Positions 15,401-17,468 of a stretch of DNA of 17,468 bases are shown piece by piece; the stretch's first letter is position 1, and every line of letters starts with the position of its first letter. The translations under genes were made by a program, and so were the position numbers. The stretch is from NCBI GenBank assembly GCA_002426555.1, contig DIQU01000071.1:1-17468 (forward strand), written 5' to 3'. Under the pieces are notes generated by a model. That model was given only the letters and a program-made list of their open reading frames with translations. It was not told the origin of the DNA and made no database searches. This DNA is from Firmicutes bacterium UBA5454. Lineage in GTDB: Bacteria > Bacillota > Clostridia > Caldicoprobacterales > DTU083.

Positions 15401-16043
15401 AAAAGCGGTTGTGCTGCTCACCGAACAGAACTACCCCAAGCTTTTGATCGAAAGAATCAGTTCCGAAGAGCTGTATAATACGGCATTCCTCATCCCGTCT
15501 GCGCCAGGAAAGTTGGATGACCAGGAGCGTTGGGCGTGGCTTGAGATAGATGTTGAAACAATGGATGTCATCTCCGTATTTGATACCGGAGAACGGGCAG
15601 GTATGGCCAGTTACCTGTTAGGTCTGACGCCCAAAAATTGTGCGGAAGTCACAGCCGGCGCACTAGTCGGTCTAACCGTTGCTCAGTTCTCCATTGCTAC
15701 CTATGCATTGATTACGGACGATCCTGAAGTTATAATCGCAAGCGCTGAAATGTTGGCATACTACATTCATGAACAGCTGAAATACGTTTTGCAGCAAGGC
15801 AAAAAGCCCAAAGAAATCATGGGTGAGGTCGATAAACTTTTGGATAATCCTATCGGCTATGCTATGGATACCATTGGAGATAAGCTCGAAAGCGATAAAA
15901 GGGACGAGTATAATGATCTGTTTAACAAAGCAACGGGTATCAATGTTAAGGAGTTGTATGAAGAATACATAGAAGAAAAGGATCTCACCTTCGTGGACGG
16001 CTTCGAAGGTGCATTAAAACTATATTTCGATCAGTACAAATAA
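9408..16043 (+). CDS. Giant lipoprotein with two VWA domains, acidic repeat and transglutaminase-like segment
   Basis: A 2211-residue protein starting behind AAAAAGGGGG (about 9391-9400). Residues 1-23 are a lipoprotein signal: Lys4-Arg5, a hydrophobic core and the lipobox LIGC with Cys23, so the protein is anchored outside the membrane. A Ser/Pro/Lys linker and about 480 residues of mostly beta-type sequence follow. VWA domain 1 (about 508-690) has the metal site DSSGS from Asp516, Thr578 and Asp604; VWA domain 2 (about 700-905) has DTSES from Asp711, Thr793 and Asp821, so both can bind a divalent cation and a partner. An Asp/Glu/Tyr-rich segment lies at about 1176-1227. Residues about 1560-1690 resemble a transglutaminase core, but the Cys position is Gln (GSQQDLLMLAQALL from 1603), while His1656 and Asp1677 remain. 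The C-terminal 300 residues end in a helical part with a hydrophobic stretch. Role unknown; surface adhesion, substrate capture or envelope sensing are possible. Confidence 0.85.
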   Translation: MFMKRTLSLLLIIALLVSSLIGCDKLNPDKKPVEADSSPAPSQTEKPGSIDRIEPFELTGIVKWPSDGIGTPGVDFKELPTGDVTGWDDIPAPFYNPLGSFELYTEVIPLFEEWEEVVVNTSEGITPKAFSVIGKTWQLRIEHPDLTRNWVLWKAREMGAVIYDSTPDTAAFYIMESETVRWWVSAAFTISEGIPGADIYVVKTLFAPSGKTVILKPNELEPLGDTEVLYRVYTDCVPGKTQSVAVTMKGSNPNAGLNVSLGQHDYQNGLYSHNLDRPLSGDKHGGVISLKLGDDLVYDDIPMVDGMLSWEFRKGDENTVLPDEFTFTITETTDIHPVKWGEHMGMLKIIGPPAKGARIEPTWDYDPTHPNFDRAFMEGPVKDPDGNYYFLLPAGYYTLCLSEGAASWIINSALTQLVPISSGEITTITVPSEMTSTYTSILHNYGSFEENEGSISILSVKDNGDTAVVGLVVNDPLERDVYPELSDLTIKENGLEGRIISIEREPAAANVVLVLDSSGSMKGNMQAAVDAAKRFVLSLPENSSISLIQFAQLITEHKGSTKAEVISSLDKVKEGGATSLYDATARALKQLEGRDQPYVVVFSDGADSREPGVSGDGSSITREDIVERIRDSGATVLTIGFGAGHDPKALVEMSRASENGAYFVAANKGALDSAFAAVSAKFGNQFTVTYERPAAVVDQKSDIPVVSIMLDTSESMDMDPEEEPEEDVGYRMDRVKKIFHDFILELPSNALMQASNFCQPILNPPHSHYVQMTTDKKGPVLRAISALQADGGTPILEALQTSLWELEPIPSSKRVLIFFTDAALAVEDDGSGAQQMQFDELLSRFKTAGIRVLFAGLGNEQYAEKYRDVFAHAADMSGGEYVLTSDIGEIANKLQDLLSRLDMPAAAKKGVSLTLTLDCRTQDGSRMNYAATKLEEEFTVREGAGKTVEPGKLLMETGQAFIQYDRKASQMLYGSDSPTQESRIICRLPLDPISAANSFVKLTVKEAYFLDLFKGIEAPGGQQYLALDLDFAFEKSDPARAEKEYLIPTIFQHFYVSLNNGRMMPASNATWLAEKPFTEPGCAEINLKENETKGGILIFLVDYNSDEEIEQLSLHMYDVGNGHIDLPITGSIPQTFMDISSLPAGTPENISDAFLLSLTGISDVTKLGGIDIAQLEDDKLDEEEEDYEDEDEYDDEEEYDDEEEYDDEEEYDDDEFDEDDEEDDEDTLPHRGNPEANVTFRVLEATLESKVQALLDMDPQQRFLYAVETDNGVLLSPMSDVVHNLPLGFTGSAMFAPGSKSPVRMPYALPNDLLNAKSYLYGDVTSGSLSLPVKNGPIWTAGSSKQSFEHEYFTFTINSLSPVEKESSYIALDFTVADKVDGQGTSGFDGILTLERDTRDAPVNQAVSRKGLGDFGGVSDVLAEAGVILPDTYRTQELIYGGSDPDGNWGAFDGQSRRGVMIFALPDNEYEAWTLTCSYLPDMNISITNTPSLHPALLSLRPPVRIDEDFQQELNNAVQAAINKYEGSRPKPSNVARISPGDAEILARHTPSPSLTLHGLQLLKSAKTDEDFLNIMRSMRWVPNTPSFDYMYSPESVLTQGWGSQQDLLMLAQALLSRLGYQPKIRPVRLTAAGIENLVRIGGTGDYYDYIGVEWHALSYTDSQGKGRVFVPVFNRDISELNGLCSLTNRIENPLIPLMGNLRVYARGRLTEETIEAAQASTMSDIGSILGGDEPSEDGAYYEEADLLTAEFPLPDIGQDTFDISLVSIGKSEDGSHDIVTAVADTRFGFLKSPELWIDTSCYDVESVSVELTARNMDNSTFVHTTLLEENQKLTDVFFTVAFAAPELSGAAAESYEAAVKREAEAAQNPTDYAAVRWLGHAAASRLIKVLGDYDKELSQTLEVTTGRTDRPFAMAVTVRSDGTNAKTSIDLMNHRNEVKSNNLEAVYAYNLMLGCFASYAEGVAMPGGMGRSYMDVWISMPDGAGFFIVDADQEMREKAVVLLTEQNYPKLLIERISSEELYNTAFLIPSAPGKLDDQERWAWLEIDVETMDVISVFDTGERAGMASYLLGLTPKNCAEVTAGALVGLTVAQFSIATYALITDDPEVIIASAEMLAYYIHEQLKYVLQQGKKPKEIMGEVDKLLDNPIGYAMDTIGDKLESDKRDEYNDLFNKATGINVKELYEEYIEEKDLTFVDGFEGALKLYFDQYK
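12981..13052 (+). repeat. Four tandem 18-bp repeats encoding EYDDEE
   Basis: Units at 12981-12998, 12999-13016 and 13017-13034 are identical (gaatacgatgacgaagaa); the fourth, 13035-13052, differs by one base. They encode the hexapeptide EYDDEE repeated in the large lipoprotein, inside a longer acidic tract (about 12933-13087). Identity at DNA level suggests recent expansion by slippage, and length may vary between strains without shifting the frame. Confidence 0.95.
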
Positions 16044-16051
16044 GCAGTGCG

Positions 16052-17404
16052 TTATTTTAATCGGTCTTTTGCCCATAGGGCAGTTAAGGGCAGAACATAC
16101 TTGTTTCTTTCATAAATCGAGGAGAATTCGTCCAAAACCAATGGAGATTGCCGATAACCGACTTCAATCGTAAGTGAAGGGATGCCAAGTGAATCCATAG
16201 CCCAATCCTTAAACCCTCCGGCCTCTATGCCTTCACTGCCTACCAGCGGGTATTGTGTTATATGGCTTACTGCTTCCGCCAAGCTTTTAGAAAGGCTGTT
16301 GACAGGTTCTTTTATACCATATTCATAATAGATGATAGAACCGTTGGAGTGATAGCTGATAGCAGCATCAAATGGGTAACGCAAGGTGTAATCAGAAAGT
16401 GCTGCTGTCTCTGACTGATCTGAGGGAGATTGACCCTTATAGCGTTCCGAGGAGGCTCCTCCTGCTCCGGCATAGGCTTCCCAGCCTGCATCAAAGTTGC
16501 GGTTGAGATCAACTCCGTTTGCATTGGCTTTCCATCGGCGGGCATATTCCATTAAGGATAAGCCCGTTTTTTTCTGTTTTAGATCCTGTTCGTATATACT
16601 GATCAAATCATCCGGCAGCTGTCCTTTCTGACTGATTTCAACCCCATCGGGATTTACCATGGGAATCAAGTGGAGACACACATCGTTTAATGCATCTTTG
16701 ATGCTGCTTTCAAGGAACTTGGTATTTTTATGAGACAGTAAATATTCCATTTGTGACATGATCAAAGTGCTGGTCATATGTTCTCTGCCATGTATAGCGC
16801 CGTGTACCAGGATATGATGAGATGCAGAGGTATCACCCAAAATGGCAATAGGAATATCCTTTCCCAACTCACTCTTCCCGATGCTGTCTATAGTCAGCTT
16901 AGCAGGATAAGCGTCTGCCAAGCTTTGTAAATCAGCTGTCATTTGTTCATAGCTGTAGGATTCAACAGCTTTGATGATCTGCAGCTCCTTGTTATGACTT
17001 TCTTCATTTGCAGGTACCAGGTAAGCAGCCATCACATATCCTTCTTTTCCTTCATAATTCACTTTGGCAAACAAAGAATCATATGCAATCAATTGCACCG
17101 TATCACCCTTGAGGACACGTCCAACAAGCTTGGAAGCACCGCTGGGTTCTTGTCGAAGAGGGAGATACTCATTACAGGAAGCTATCCAAGTGCCTCCGTA
17201 TAAATCAGAGGTATGGTCTTCCAGCACAATGGGTGAGTAGGTTTTGGCCGCAGCAGGATCCGGGCTGGTACCGGGAGGCGAATCTTCTTCCTTGGAAGGG
17301 ATAAGACTGCATGCATTCAGAAAAAGACATAGAATCAGGAAAATGGTAATAATAAATATGGAATATAACTCATTACTTGATTTCATGTCTTTAGTATCCT
17401 TCAT
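16052..17404 (-). CDS. M14-family zinc carboxypeptidase lipoprotein with SH3-like domain
   Basis: A 450-residue secreted lipoprotein. Residues 14-32 form a hydrophobic signal ending in lipobox LNAC with Cys32. A Pro/Ser linker leads to a bacterial SH3-like domain (about 72-131, ending GYVMAAYLVP), which often binds cell-wall peptides. The M14 catalytic domain (about 148-450) has the zinc ligands His205 and Glu208 (HGREH) and His352 (SYHSNG), substrate-binding NR at 301-302 in GVDLNRNF, and the catalytic Glu414 in TIEVGY. All key residues are intact. Related enzymes of Bacillota cut gamma-D-glutamyl-diaminopimelate bonds in peptidoglycan, which is the likely target here, though a protein substrate is possible. 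The ATG at 17404 is preferred to GTG at 17407 because AAAAGGTGA (17411-17419) is better spaced. It ends 8 bases from the convergent VWA gene. Confidence 0.9.
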   Translation of the reverse strand: MKDTKDMKSSNELYSIFIITIFLILCLFLNACSLIPSKEEDSPPGTSPDPAAAKTYSPIVLEDHTSDLYGGTWIASCNEYLPLRQEPSGASKLVGRVLKGDTVQLIAYDSLFAKVNYEGKEGYVMAAYLVPANEESHNKELQIIKAVESYSYEQMTADLQSLADAYPAKLTIDSIGKSELGKDIPIAILGDTSASHHILVHGAIHGREHMTSTLIMSQMEYLLSHKNTKFLESSIKDALNDVCLHLIPMVNPDGVEISQKGQLPDDLISIYEQDLKQKKTGLSLMEYARRWKANANGVDLNRNFDAGWEAYAGAGGASSERYKGQSPSDQSETAALSDYTLRYPFDAAISYHSNGSIIYYEYGIKEPVNSLSKSLAEAVSHITQYPLVGSEGIEAGGFKDWAMDSLGIPSLTIEVGYRQSPLVLDEFSSIYERNKYVLPLTALWAKDRLK

Positions 17405-17448
17405 CACGATTCACCTTTTCTGTTTGCCTGCTTATCAGCTATGTATAT

Positions 17449-17457
17449 AGTATAACA
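17449..17457 (-). promoter_or_regulatory. Extended -10 promoter element of the M14 peptidase gene
   Basis: On the minus strand TGTTATACT (TG, one base, then TATACT) lies about 45 bases before the start codon, giving a leader of roughly 35-40 bases. The -35 box would lie beyond the right edge of the window, so it cannot be checked. Confidence 0.55.
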
Positions 17458-17468
17458 TATTTATGTAA

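Noticed and set aside
1..17468. CRISPR array, tRNA or rRNA genes, transposases, integrases
   Set aside because: No regularly spaced repeats, cloverleaf-like sequence or recombinase motifs were seen on either strand.

Overview
The window looks like chromosomal DNA from a Gram-positive bacterium of the Bacillota, most likely a member of Clostridia. This is inferred from strong GGAGG-type ribosome binding sites in front of nearly every gene, A/T-rich intergenic DNA, two lipoproteins with classical lipoboxes, and small genes of types common in Clostridia (an ECF-like sigma factor overlapping its anti-sigma gene, MmcQ/YjbR, VOC, RimJ/L-type GNAT, WYL regulator, SPL-family radical SAM). No tRNA, rRNA, CRISPR array, transposase or phage gene was recognised.

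Layout. Positions 1-1416 hold the tail of a zinc-ribbon protein, a small zinc-ribbon protein and a HAD-family hydrolase. Positions 1557-3265 hold an ECF-like sigma factor overlapping the gene for a membrane-anchored protein that is probably its anti-sigma factor; the sigma gene carries a one-base frameshift near its start. A clear Rho-independent terminator (3287-3320) ends this unit. From 3527 to 5745 four genes follow each other with overlapping stop/start codons or short spacers: VOC/PhnB-like, MmcQ/YjbR, an alpha/alpha-toroid (terpenoid-cyclase-fold) protein and a GNAT acetyltransferase.

From 5740 to 9200 the DNA is a patchwork of broken genes. The GNAT gene is cut short and joined directly to a WYL regulator that has lost its DNA-binding half. 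Then come a second toroid-like protein, a small gene with an internal stop, a short WD40-like fragment, an AraC N-terminus fused to a foreign tail, an intact SPL-family radical SAM gene, a second and divergent piece of a GNAT gene, and an orphan promoter/operator/ribosome-binding-site module pointing left with no gene behind it. Repeated deletion or insertion of small cassettes is the simplest reading.

The right half (9408-17404) is different in character: one 2211-residue lipoprotein with two VWA domains with complete MIDAS motifs, an acidic tandem-repeat segment and a transglutaminase-like segment lacking the catalytic Cys. It is convergent, with 8 bases between the stop codons, with an M14 zinc-carboxypeptidase lipoprotein carrying an SH3-like domain. 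Both should sit on the outer face of the membrane, and the peptidase probably acts on cell-wall peptides. The large lipoprotein is the best candidate here for undescribed biology.
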